DNA of 64,000 nucleotides, taken from positions 1-64,000 of the forward strand of contig JADHYV010000006.1 in the NCBI GenBank assembly GCA_027604705.1, given 5' to 3'. A model generated the notes under the pieces. The model ran no database searches and had not been told where the DNA came from. It was given only the letters and a program-made list of their open reading frames with translations. The translations under genes and the position numbers were made by a program. Shown here in pieces: positions 10,347-20,922 of this stretch (position 1 is its first letter; every line of letters begins with the position of its first letter). This DNA comes from Allomyces arbusculus (taxonomy: Eukaryota > Blastocladiomycota > Blastocladiomycetes > Blastocladiales > Blastocladiaceae).

Positions 10347-13300
10347 TCACAGCGCGTTTTCGCATACCTCGCACACCTGCACGAAGGCCGAGTTCAAAAA
10401 CGTGCACGTGGGACACGGGACTTGCGGCGCGTCCAAGTCCGCGTCCACGTCCATGAGCATCGACATCATGTCTTCTTCGGCCTCCTTCTCGTCGGTGGTC
10501 AGCTCGAGCACCACGGTCCGGTCCGGCACGGGCTCGGGCCGAGACGGAAGAGGAGCTTGCGGTACAAATGACTGCGCGCTGGTCTCGCCGGCACTGCCGC
10601 GCCCGCGCTGCAAAAGGCCCGTGAACCCGACTTCACGTGCGCGCTCACCGCGACGGTCGGGCGACGTGTCACGCGCCTGGTCGACGGCCAGCGTCAGCAC
10701 GCACCCGCTATAGAGGTCGAGCTGCAGAATCGTTGCGGATATGTCGGTGAGCTCGACGCCATTGAAAAAGAGCCGCTGGTCCATGGGGTAGACGCCGGCG
10801 AATTCGATCAGCTAGTGAAGAGGAACGCGACTGGCAGTCAGCGCAAGCATCGTAAACAATTATCAGGTCAGAATCCTGAACAGAGTACGCACCGACATCT
10901 TGGCATCGCGCAGCGTCTCGGTGATCTTGATTAGCACCTCCGTTTTGTCCGCACGCCGGCGCTTGCGTCCGGTCGCCGTCGTCGCGCCGACCGAGGCCAT
11001 GTCAAGAGCGCGCTCGATCGTGATTTCCAGCTCGAAATTGCCGCACGTTTGAATGAGCCACGGAACACGGCACTCGGCGCAGACCTCAAACGAGTTATCG
11101 AGAACCAGGTCGCTCTCGGCGGGGAACAATTCAGCAATCCGCTCCCAATTTCCGCGACTCACGGGGACAAACAACGCGAGACTGCGGTCGAGCTTGGCGC
11201 GCGGGTCGACATGCAACTTGCCGTGCTCGCACAGGAGCCGCGTGCCGTCAATCCCTCTCGGCCGCGTCGCGCTGTCTGGCTCGTTGACCCACGCGCGCCA
11301 CGATTCAACAAACCCGCCCTCGACAAGCACGTAGTCGTCGGGCACGACCGGTAACTCGTCTCGCAAAGACGGCGTGCGCAGAAGATGCGGGAACTCGGCC
11401 AATTCGCGCGCCGCCTGCTGGCGCGTGTCATTGAGCGACGCCTGCATCGCCGCGTGCACATCCGCACAGTCTGGGCACACCGTCTCGGTCATGCGCGGCA
11501 AGTGCACGTGCGGGTACAAGTCGGCCAGCAGCGCGACCTGCGCGTCCGAAACGGCAATCCGTTGCGGTTCTGGCGCCAATTTCCCATGCTGACAATAAAG
11601 CTCCAGCGCCTGCTCGTTCGGGTCCGAGACGATGCGCGTACGATTCACGTCAGCGGCCCATGCTTTCGGTGCCCAGGCCGCACTCGGGTCGCCGTCGTGC
11701 GCGGCCGTGTCCCAGTCGTCGAACGCGCTGCGGCCCATCCGCCGCTGCTGGTGGTCGTGCACGACGGCGGCGACACAGTCGCGGCATGGACCCGACTCAT
11801 GGTCGAGAAAGGCGCCGACGGGTTGGGTATACTTGTGTGCGGCAGCGAGCGCGACGCGCTTGACCTGCCCGAGTACGCGCGGATCGAGACGGTGGTGCTG
11901 ACATTGGAACGCGGTCATGTCCAGCGGCGGCATTTGGCGGATGAGCGGGTCGAACGTGAACACTTGCTCGAGATAGGCTGTTGGAATGTAGGCGCATGGT
12001 TCCTATTGTGGGGTGACAGCCAAGTGAGCTTGTGTTGTGCGGATTGGCGCGAACACGCAGGCCATGTATGACACGCACGTCGACGTGTCGGAGCTGCAAC
12101 TGGGCAAACATGTCTCGCCGCAGTGTGAACGAGCGCCCAAAGTCCTCGACGACCTGATCAATTCTACTCACGCAGCACAAAGCGCAAAAATGAGCGAGAC
12201 CTGGCCCGGAACACAAACGTCAGTCAAGCATCAAATACGCACTGCTCCTGCGACTGCCGTCTCTTGGCGAGGTAATCGTCCACCTCCATTTGCACCGCCA
12301 GCGCATCGATTTGCGGCGGTTCCGGGACGGGCGGCGGATGCACAACGAGCTCGGCACGCGTATAGAACAAGAGATAGGCCTGCGTCGATCCGAGCGGGTC
12401 CGGCGGGTCCGGCATGGCCATGCACTTGTCGTCGTCGAGGCACAGCCACGGTCCATCGGCGCGCGGGCGAACATGCGCTATGTAGTGCCCGTAATCGGCG
12501 CTCGTGCCCTTGTGCATGACCATGCCCGTGAGCACCCAGTCGCCCGAGATCGCGGCCATGCCGGCCAGCTGGTGTGGGATCCGGATCGAGTGCTGGTTCT
12601 TTTTCTTGGTCATGGTTTTCGGGTCAAACGCGAATCGCGAGACTTGCAGGCACAGCACGTTGCCGAGCTTGTCAACTTCCATGCGTCGGTCCACGTCCTG
12701 CTTGCACCCGCACGTCGTGCACTGTACTTGGTTGCTGTCCGTCATGCGCTCGGCCGAAAATAGGTTGTCAAGCATGCCCTTGACCGTGTTCTGCAGCCGC
12801 GCGGCCGGAGTGAGCACGAGTTCGTGGAACCGGCTCGGCGCAGATCGCGTCGCGGTGCCGCAGCCTTGGCACTCGGTCACATACTTCGACGTGCCGCCGA
12901 GCTGGAGAGTGATGGACGTGATCGTCGTGAGCGATCAGAAGCAAATGAGGCCACGCCAACGGAGGAAATTCGAGACGAACGTGCATCGGCTGGTCAAACG
13001 CAGGACATTGCTCCTCAATAACCTGCAGCAAGAGCTTGCCAAACTCTTGCGCGTCTTGTTGGATGCCCGGGTTGATTTCCAGGTACTGAACCAGCTCGCG
13101 CGGCGCGTAGGTCGGGAGATGGCTCTGCTGCAGGAACGCAAACACGCGGCCGAGCTGGGCGAGAAGCGGCGATGCGGATGCGTGCTGGTAGACGCGCGTT
13201 CGGAACGTCACGTCCGAGTACAGGACCTAAATCCGACGGAGAGGGTTGAAGGTGGTCGTCAGTTCCCCTGCACGCCGATCACACGCGCTTTCGACTTCAA

Positions 13301-14222
13301 TCACACCTGCAGCAAACTGTTGATGTAGCACGTCGCGCCGAGATTCACGAGACCAACGCCCGCGTGCGGGTCCGACTCGGTCGTGGCGGCGAGCAGCAAG
13401 GTCGGGTCGACGTGCGCACCAAACTTCTTGAGCTCGCGTTCGACGAAGCGCGTCTTCGCGTCTGTCACAGTGACACCGATTCAGATCAGAATACCGCATC
13501 CACTGGAGGTACAGCGCCAATGTCGGAGCCGGCGCACCCTTGCGAAACCACTCGGCCAAACCCAAATGAAGCAAACAGTTTGGGTTCATCTGGCACTGGC
13601 GCTTGTTGCACGGCAATTTCGGCCCCGCCGCCGAACCCGTCGACGACGAGGGCGCAGCAACCGCACTTGCCGGCACTTCGACAAACTGACGTTTCGCGCC
13701 CTGGTCAGAATCCGCGACAAACGTGTCATCATCGTCCTCGTCGCTGCTGTCCCTGATGACCAGGACCGTCTTTTCCGAATCGGCATCAAACCCGTCCTTG
13801 AGTTCTACGTCGTCTGCGAGCACGGCCACCGGCTCGTCCTCGTCGGTTGGGACCTCGGTTGACCCTGCAGCTCCCGCTGCCACCAGATCCGTCGAGTCCG
13901 CGATCCATGCGGCGGGCGGCACGCATACGCGATGCATGTCCGGGTGTGCACGATACACGGCGGCCAAATGGTCGTCACGCAAATCTGCAACTGTCACCAC
14001 GTCCTCGAGCGCGCGCCACGCGTCGGCTTCCTGCTTGTTGCGGAAGGCGGCGGCAATGGACGGTGTCTCGTCGCGTTTCGCGCCGGCACCGCCGGCACTA
14101 CCACGCCCACGACCACGTCCTCGACGCGCCGTGCCGCCACCACGGGCACCAGTGGTTGTCGTCGGCCCGGCGCGTCGGCGCTTGGCGTCGGGATACAACG
14201 ACGGGTTGGTTGCCGCGGGCAT
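10347..14222 (-). CDS. USP48: USP48-like ubiquitin-specific protease
   Basis: Six exons on the minus strand, 14222-13538, 13461-13307, 13226-13023, 12901-12239, 12002-10893 and 10811-10347, join in phase to about 1093 residues. The N-terminal 200 residues are basic and acidic low complexity. MNPNCLLHLG and the Cys box GLVNLGATCYINSLLQ (catalytic Cys about 273) match the USP48 start. DAQEFGKLLLQ, two CxxC pairs (CQGCG, CTTCG) and the His box SADYGHYIAHVR (His about 487) complete the peptidase C19 domain. Exon 5 carries three repeats with C.H..L and a later CxxC (CQHHRLDP, CQHGKLAPEP, CEHGKLHVDP), as in DUSP modules. Exon 6 is ubiquitin-like (DQRLFFNGVELTDISATILQ) and ends in a RanBP2-type zinc finger, CPTCTFLNSAFVQVCEVC. 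It removes ubiquitin from nuclear substrates. The extra C-terminal zinc finger is a notable addition. Some splice ends are inferred. Confidence 0.85.
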
Positions 14223-14551
14223 GATGTCGCGGCGCGAAAAGTCGGGCACAGAGGGCAGTGGCGGCGACGAGCTTGGCGAAACGCGTGGACGGCCGTGTGT
14301 TGTGCGGCCAGCGTGGAGAGGTGAATCCTGCATCAATACTTGAGGCAGCCAACTGCTTGCAGCAGCTTGTCGAGAGCGCAATAGGGGTCGATTTGCGGAT
14401 TGTTGGGACTGAGCTGAGCTGAAGGAGGGCAAAGAATCGACGGCGTTGCAGGCTCGAATCAAAAGGTTGCCAACGGGCGAGGGAGGAGTCACTTCACTTG
14501 AAAGAGTGGCAGAGGCAAGAAGGAAAAGCCTGGGGGTCCTAAATGGCAAAC

Positions 14552-15147
14552 ATTCTTGAATCTTCAAACACACTACACTCTGTGCCACTGGTGTTTTGGA
14601 TCCTTCTCAAAACCCGTATTTACCCCTTTCTCCATGAGAACGATTTAATGTGCCAGTGGCCAGTGTGACCACAGACCAAGTATGTATCAAAAATGAAGCA
14701 AATTGTCCTGGTGGCTGTTTGGTTCTTGAAAATGAGCCACAGCTGGCCACCATCAGAAAACAAAACACCATCAACTTAAATCACCTGCCAGGCAGTGCAC
14801 CTGCCATTGGCATCAAGCAATGCACACAGGTGGGTGCCACTGAAAGAAGGCAAATGTGGCGATGGTTGACAAGAATCGGGTCTGGAGGTGAATTGAGGTG
14901 ATTGGGGCTGGCAAGTGATCTAAGTTGATGGTGTTTTGTTTTCTGATGGTGGCCAGCTGTGGCTCATTTTCAAGAACCAAACAGCCACCAGGACAATTTG
15001 CTTCATTTTTGATACATACTTGGTCTGTGGTCACACTGGCCACTGGCACATTAAATCGTTCTCATGGAGAAAGGGGTAAATACGGGTTTTGAGAAGGATC
15101 CAAAACACCAGTAGCACAGAGTGTAGTGTGTTTGAAGATTCAAGAAT
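14552..15147. mobile_element. Foldback/MITE-like element with about 240-bp inverted repeats
   Basis: The left arm, 14552-14791, is nearly identical to the reverse complement of the right arm, 14908-15147. The outer ends read ATTCTTGAATCTTCAAACAC inward. Only a few mismatches separate the arms (for example CCACTGG versus CTACTGG near the ends), which suggests recent activity or gene conversion. The 116-bp centre holds no gene. Apparent peptides from each arm are the same sequence on opposite strands and are not real proteins. The element lies about 330 bp upstream of the USP48-like start and could affect its promoter. I could not define a target duplication. Confidence 0.8.
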
Positions 15148-15351
15148 ATCATCATGGCTTCCAACAACCATGCGTTTTGTTGCTGTGCCTTGGCAAAGGC
15201 AGTGAGCGACATGTGGAATCTGGGGCATAAAAAACACATTGCAACCATGAGTTTCAATGGCACTGAGACTCAAAAGGCGATGCTTGAGGGTCTACACGAT
15301 GGAAACGCGTTGAAAAGGCTGACAAGAAATTGGCAAAATGGGCCAGATGGT

Positions 15352-15432
15352 TGTGGATGGGTTTTGAACCCAAGTGGTCCTGAACACCCGTGGAACTTGG
15401 GTCCACAGCCTTGGCTGGCTCGGCCACGTGTG
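15352..15432 (-). pseudogene. tRNA-Leu-like pseudogene, unit 1
   Basis: On the minus strand GTGGCCGAGCCAG, an anticodon stem GTGGA/TCCAC around CCCAAGT, a variable arm and GGGTTCAAAACCC resemble tRNA-Leu. The base before the would-be CAA anticodon is C instead of the invariant U33, the T-loop is changed and the acceptor ends pair poorly. It is probably inactive. Confidence 0.6.
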
Positions 15433-15451
15433 TGTACAAAAAAAAATGAAT

Positions 15452-15527
15452 CGTTACGTTGGTGTTCAAAACCCAAGCGGTGCTTAGAGCACCAGTGGAA
15501 CAGGCCTTTTCCACTCTGCCACGTGCA
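15452..15527 (-). pseudogene. tRNA-Leu-like pseudogene, unit 2
   Basis: On the minus strand GTGGCAGAGTGGAAAAGGC, then TTCCACTGGTGCT and GGGTTTTGAACACC match the neighbouring intact tRNA-Leu, but about 8 bases covering the anticodon loop are missing. The acceptor ends (GTTACG side) are still recognisable. A T-run lies downstream. It is inactive as a tRNA. Confidence 0.65.
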
Positions 15528-15537
15528 CAAAAATGCT

Positions 15538-15622
15538 TAGTTACGTTGGGGTTCGAACCCAAGAGGTGCTGAGCACCAGTGGAACTTAAGTCCACCGCCT
15601 TAGACCACTCGGCCACGTAACC
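15538..15622 (-). tRNA. trnL-UAA: tRNA-Leu (UAA)
   Basis: The minus strand folds as a class II tRNA of 85 nt: acceptor GGTTACG pairs with CGTAACT (one G-U at the first pair), the D-arm contains TGGCCGAGTGG (A box), anticodon stem GTGGA/TCCAC encloses CTTAAGT with anticodon UAA, a long variable arm GGTGCTCAGCACC marks leucine, and the T-arm has TTGGGTTCGAACCCCAA (B box). No intron and no encoded CCA. A TTTTT terminator lies a few bases downstream (15529-15533 on the plus strand as A). Confidence 0.9.
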
Positions 15623-16424
15623 TGGTTGTGAGAGTTGTCAAACACGCTGCGCATATATGCTATTGAGTCACTTTCACTTGGTCCATCTCAAAACCTTCCG
15701 TGATCCGTCCGTGCTTTGTTGTCAACGGCGCTTGTCGGCGGCCAACACCCAAACGACACCAGCACCACTTCCCCACACGACTAACCACGCGCAAATCAAC
15801 GTGTCGACAAGGCAGCAGCAGCCAGCATCACCCACCGCCTGCACCCGGTCATCAGCGGGTCACCGGCACCGTCGCCGTTCTCAAAAGCGGCCAAGATCTC
15901 CCGACCCGTGCCCGACCTTTATCGGCCCCTCGCCCATCACACCGTCTCTCCGGCGTCCCGCTGCGGACAAGTGCCAGAAACGGTCCGAGGTTGCGCACAT
16001 GGCCGGGGAGACGCCAGTCGTCGCTGACTCTGTTCGTTTGTACCGCGAAAGGCGCACGCACGACCCAGCCCAAGGCCGCCGGCAGCGGCAAGTAATATCG
16101 ACCGGCAGATACCCTGCGCGCACCCGAAGCCACATCGCCGGGCATCTTGTTTGTGCAGCTGCCGTGACGTAGTATGGCGGGCAGTGTCCACCGCGTGCAC
16201 GGGGCGCCAGCGCTGCGTCAGAGAAAGTGAGGAAGAAGGCGACAGAGTCGTCAGTAGGGAACGGATCAGCGGCGGCGGCCGGTGCTCCAACGTTACCGCC
16301 GGTCCCCGCAGCAGCTAACGACGTGCCATCAGTAGTAGGGGATAGTGGCGGTGCGCGGCCTGCCCTTACGCCGCCACCGCCGGGACGACACCGAAACGCA
16401 GGTCCTACGTTATGTACCGTCTCA
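15623..16424. other. Intergenic, no supported gene
   Basis: Several overlapping frames occur, but none is recognisable. This region may contain upstream exons of the small hypothetical frame that follows. Confidence 0.3.
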
Positions 16425-16811
16425 ATGGTGCCGAGTGCGCGCGCGCCATGGCTCGCATCCGCGACTGTCGTCTCAACGGTCTATTCGCTGTTCGCTGGCA
16501 TTTTGACGACGGTCGACTGGTATGAGCGCGCGCGCCCTTACTTGCTCTACCTCGCTCAGCTCAACGCCGCACCCCAGGCCCTGTGTCTCCTCGCCGCCGC
16601 CGTCGTGTTTCGTGCCGACGTGCCCCACTGGTCGTCGTCAATTTCCGCCCCGCTCCTTACGCCCGCCGCTGGCGCGCGTCTCCCGCCCGCCCCTCCTCCA
16701 CTTGTCGCCACGCCCGCACTGGGCGTCGCCATTCCCGTACCGATCGCCCGTGCGGCCCCCGCCGCGCTCGCACCCGCTGTCGCCGCCACTGCTATGCCCA
16801 TCCCCTCGTGA
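16425..16811 (+). CDS. Hypothetical small hydrophobic protein
   Basis: The first ATG of this frame is at 16425 and gives 128 residues, although the frame is open back to about 16227. It contains a hydrophobic stretch (LASATVVSTVYSLFAGIL), the segment VDWYERARPYLLYLAQLN, a second hydrophobic stretch (APQALCLLAAAVVF) and an Ala/Pro-rich tail. Two membrane helices are possible. I recognise no family, and the GC-rich composition alone could keep the frame open. Confidence 0.35.
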   Translation: MVPSARAPWLASATVVSTVYSLFAGILTTVDWYERARPYLLYLAQLNAAPQALCLLAAAVVFRADVPHWSSSISAPLLTPAAGARLPPAPPPLVATPALGVAIPVPIARAAPAALAPAVAATAMPIPS

Positions 16812-17136
16812 TCACCGTCGTCTCCTGCACGCTCTTGCATGCGTTGCCGTCTTGACTGTGGCGAGACCCATCGGTCGTGCCAAGTCCTCTCAATTCGTCA
16901 TGCTTGCTTTTGTTCCGTGGTCTACTGTTCTTGCGCTCCGTCAAATACATTGAATTTGCAAGGACGGCGTTGAAGACAGTTTCGCTGCATCACGCTAGCC
17001 GATCTGACTTGAACCTGGATCAGTGCAGGGAGTCATCCATTCCACCTCCACCCTCACCCGCTCCACTCCCGCTCCTCGACACGATCGACGACACTGGCGA
17101 TACTGGTCGTTCAGGACGCTGCAACCGAAGCATCAC

Positions 17137-18936
17137 ATGCAATTGACCATGACTGCGGCTTACGCTCCCGGGACGCTCGTCCGTTTGGCCAATCGCAGCA
17201 CCAAACGCCTGGGCAATGTAGTTGGGGGCGATTTGCTGCTTGACGCGTTCCAACGGCCGCTGCGTGTCACCAACGTCGATCGCATCGATGTCGAGCCGTG
17301 CTACAAGGCCAGCGTCTTCTACACGGAGCGCAACATGGACGAGTACCAGGGCCCACCCATCCTCATGGGTCCCAACACGTCACTCTTCCTGGCCAGCAGC
17401 TGCTTTCCAACGCTTGCCTTGATCCACAACTACAACCACACCGACACCAGCTACATTGGCCTGCGGATGGTCCAGCGCAGGGAACGGACTGGTTTTGCAA
17501 CACTCATTGCGACCCGCAGCCTTGTGCCTGGCACTGCTCAAACCTACATTTCGGTTGCTGAGCTGCCGCAGGTACCTCATGAATCACATTCGGGGGCACA
17601 ACATGATTAGAACTAAGTGTATTTGTTGATAGGAAGAGGCGCGGATTGCCATGCTCATTGAACAACGTGCTGGTGAGCTGCTCTACTGGGACTTGGCTGT
17701 CAACAAGTTTGACGACTACATTGGTCTGAACCAAGACCACGAGGCGAACACGCACATGGTCCGGGTTCCGCTGATTGGCGCTCTCGTGCGATTCCGTTGC
17801 TTCCTACTCTTCATTGTGGAGCACTTGCTCATGCCGATCAGCTTGCCCGTTTTGTAGGCGAGCGTGCCCACGTTCTCGAGCGTCATGCACAAAGTCCTGA
17901 GCAGCATGCCCGGCAAGCACGACCAAATTCTCGCGGACAACACGTGGACCATGCGGCTCTGCTGGCTCATTCATGTCTGGATGGCGGATGGGTTGCGGCG
18001 CACCACCGTTGTGGCAAAAGTTTGACGAGAATGGGCTTGCTCTGCGCGCGTCTCGAAGGGCATGCGGTGGCCCTGGGCATGCGCGTCGTGGTCACGGAGC
18101 ATGCGGTGCGCCACCCCATCAGCAACCAGCCCAACGGCTTTATGATGCGCATGGAGCTCAAGAGCCAGGACGAGGCGCCCAGTGCGGACGAGACGCCCGG
18201 TGCGGGCGAGACGATCTTCCAGCTCGCCCTCGAGCGGCTCGGGGTGTTCCGGGCCAAGGTGTATGGCCCCGAGGTCCTGGCCCTGCTGCTCGCCGACAAT
18301 GAGTGCATCAGGGGTTCGGCGATCGGCGGTGCGTCTCCTTTCATGGATCTCGTTGGTCTGGAACTGACAATGGAGCCGATCTTTCTCTTGCCAGGGTTTA
18401 TTGACGGTGACGGCACAGGAAACCGAAACGGGCACGGCGAGATCGGGCGCTGGCAGATCGCCCAGAAGTACAAGAGCGAGGCCGTTCCAGTTCTCCTCGC
18501 ATTTGCGCGAAATGGCGCGCTCACTCGGCCAACGCACCTCGCTGTTCCCGCCAACGAAGAACGAGCACGAGCTGTTCCACAAGAAGAAGCGCAAGATGTA
18601 CCTGCATCGCGGCCTCGCCCAGCGCATCGAGATCACGTCGATCGCGATCGCCGACGATAACGTGATCAAGGTCTACATTTCCCGTCCGAATCGCCAAGCC
18701 GCCGAGGAACCGGCCGGCAAGACCTACTTCCCGCGTCGCCTGTGCCGCGAGCAGATCCAGCTCGAGGTCTCTGAGGTGCCGGGCAAGTACCGGCACGTGC
18801 GGATCCAGGCCGAGCTCGCCAACCCGGACGACGCGCCGTTCATCTACGACGAGTTGTCGGGGACCACGTCGCCGCATCCCGTCGACGGCAAGCTGACCAT
18901 GGTGACTGCCGACAACGTCGTGCTACAGCTGGCAGG
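17137..18936 (+). CDS. Free-standing HO/VMA-intein-like LAGLIDADG protein with breaks
   Basis: Exons 17137(or 17149)-17571, 17633-17785 and 17858 onward join in phase, followed by further coding blocks to about 18936. The N-terminus (YAPGTLVRLANRS, then NVVGGDLLLDAFQRPLRV) follows the Hint N-terminal domain of VMA inteins, with Ala-Tyr in place of the catalytic Cys-Phe. The block EEARIAMLIEQ..LLYWDLAVNKFDDY matches the region before the endonuclease. LCWLIHVWMADGL is LAGLIDADG motif 1. After an intron, ECIRGSAIGGFIDGDG is motif 2, and both motifs keep their Asp. FSSHLREMARSLG follows, then PHPVDGKLTMVTADNVVLQ in the position of the Hint C-terminal strand, with LQ replacing the His-Asn end. 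The splicing residues are thus lost and the nuclease residues kept, as in a domesticated or free endonuclease. The coding blocks after motif 1 lie in different frames, so at least two frame breaks (or sequence errors) are present. No extein-like V-ATPase sequence flanks it. HO-type nucleases cut a long specific DNA site. Confidence 0.7.
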
Positions 18937-20293
18937 CGTGAGACGGCTCGACGCGCGGCTCGTCGACGGTGCCCGAAGGGTGCGCGACGGGCGCGCGAGA
19001 GGGTGGGGAACGGGCGCGGGGTGGGCGAGGGTGCGCGAGGATTGCGCCAAGAGAGCACGACAGGTGCGCGACGGTGTCGCGTGCCGAGCAAGTCGAACCA
19101 GAGGGGAGCGTGGCCAACGGGCACAGAGCAGCCGTCGGATATTTTTTCTTCGTGTCAGTACAACACGGTGGAGTGAGAGTCAAGTCCGGTGGCCGAGAGT
19201 CAGAGGAGGACGTTGTTCGTGGTCGGCCGGGATGCGCGTCGTGGGCCCCAGTCCAGCCAGTCGCGAGCGTGAGCAACGAGATCGAGCGGTCGAGCACACA
19301 TGCAAGCAACTCGGCAGCACGGGCATGACGGATTGCAGGGACGTCGGGACGGATCGCTCAAACGGTGCGCTCGGATGCACATGTGGTGGTTGGCGGCACC
19401 GAGGGATGCGAGGGCAAGGGGTAGAGAGCCGGTGCGCACGACGGCAACAATGATCAGAATGCGCGTCAAGCGTGAACCAACCGCACTGGGATGTGACAGT
19501 CGGACGGAGGTGGTCGGGTGGAGAACGTCAGCCGCGGCGGGTGGAGAGGATCAACCGCGGTGGAAGGAGGTGGAGAAGGTCGACAGCGTTTGGTGCGCGC
19601 ACGTCTTGCGCGGTAGGCCGGGTCGGTGCGCATTTGTCGGTCATGCAGGTGCGGACGGTCGCGTACGTCGGCAGGTCGGCCGCGGTGCAAATCAAGGCGG
19701 CAGCAGACCACGTCAGGTCTGTGGGGCAACGGCGTGAACGTAAGCAAAACCGTCGGCGCCGCGAGTGTGGGGGTGCGGCGAGGTGACAGGAAGGGGCCAA
19801 GGTGCGGTAGGTCGGACTTGGCGAATGGATGCACATTGAATGGGCGCGCGCGGCGTGAATATTGCGCGCAGAATAACGTGTGGGACTCGCATGCAACGAC
19901 GGTCTTCAAGGAGGAGGAGCTGCCGAGCTTGGCCGGAATGCTCGTACGGCGTCGCTTGGTGGATGGGGTGGAGTTCACGTCGCCGGTTATCGTTCGTGTC
20001 GTGAGCAGCGTGAGGTGATCAGCCTCTCCAAAATGAATAAATATGCTGATCTGCGAATCCTGTGAAGTCGGACGGATCTGGAGTTGCCTCCGGTGGTTCT
20101 GGCACCTCTTTCCTCTGGGTCTGACACCGTTCCACGTCAAAAGGGCCTCACCGCAGCCTGGGTCCCTGCCTTTTGCCTCAAAGTCCGGCCACGAATCCGA
20201 CCACGAATTGGGCCACGACCGCTGCACCGCCGTCCGCGACGCTCGACAACTCCACTTCCTGTCAATCATCTCGTCCCCGAACTACTTGCAACC
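18937..20293. other. GC-rich region, no supported gene
   Basis: Frames on both strands (for example minus 19466-20269) are long only because the region is GC rich. Neither resembles a known family. One plus segment near 19878-20018 encodes a more ordered-looking peptide (EEELPSLAGMLVRRRLV) that might be an exon. The last 250 bp should contain the leader of the zinc-finger gene. Confidence 0.3.
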
Positions 20294-20922
20294 ATGGTAA
20301 TGATCGATTTGGACATGTTCGGCACTGGCGTTGCCAGCAAATCCCGCCCAACCAGCCAGAGCCGCTGCGGCCATGGAACACACTGATGCTTGGCGGATCG
20401 GGCCAACCATGCCAACAACAGCAACCACGACCATGACCATGTTTGATTAATCGTATCCGATGCGCACCGGACCATGTTTGATAGGGTAACGGCAGCAAGG
20501 CGCAACAGAAGCGCGAGCGCAACGCCAAGGCGGCGGGCGGCGTGGCCAAGTCGCAGCTCAAAGTGGTCTGTATATTTTGATGGTCGGCGGGCTGGTTGTG
20601 CTTGGCACGGCCCTTATTTGGCACACCAGTTTCCGGGAAATGGTCGCGATCGTCATGTGTAGTCGCTCACCGAATCCCGGCGCGTTTGAACAGAATGAAG
20701 CCGCCAAGAACATCCAGTGCGTCGTGTGCAAGCAGACGTTCCTCGGGACCGCGAACCTCGCGACGCTCAACCAGCACGCCGAGAACAAGGCACGTTTGAT
20801 TGACGTCGTTGCTTCGCCATGGTGTAGACCAGCGTCCTAACGGCTGTGATGATTTGCTCCCCGCCCACGCACATTTCTAGCACAACAAGACGGCGGCCGA
20901 TTGCTTCCCGGGCAAGGCCTAA
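20294..20922 (+). CDS. Small C2H2 zinc-finger/4F5-like protein (ZNF706/At2g23090 type)
   Basis: Four exons, 20294-20296 (only the ATG), 20485-20565, 20694-20789 and 20881-20922, give 73 residues (72 if the second donor is 20563). The protein starts MGNGSKAQQKRERNAKAAGG, the 4F5/SERF-like basic motif, then SQLK, NEAAKNIQCVVCKQTF, LATLNQHAENKH and ends CFPGKA. The finger is C-x2-C...H-x4-H, and its last His is the first residue of exon 4, which supports the splice. Relatives in plants and animals are short, highly conserved and of unclear role, linked to nucleic-acid or protein-aggregation biology. The third intron uses a GC donor (AAG|GCACGT) in place of GT. Confidence 0.85.

Noticed and set aside
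14650-15049. Matching peptides (MPVASVTTDQVCIKNEANCP) on both strands
   Set aside because: They are the two arms of the inverted repeat read in opposite directions, not a duplicated gene.
15254-15616. A 120-codon minus-strand frame with an internal repeat (AEWSKAVDLSSTG)
   Set aside because: This is the well-known translation of tRNA-Leu sequence. The repeat is the three tRNA-like units.
19466-20269. A 267-codon minus-strand frame
   Set aside because: Pro/Arg/Thr composition only, overlapping the leader of the zinc-finger gene. No family similarity.
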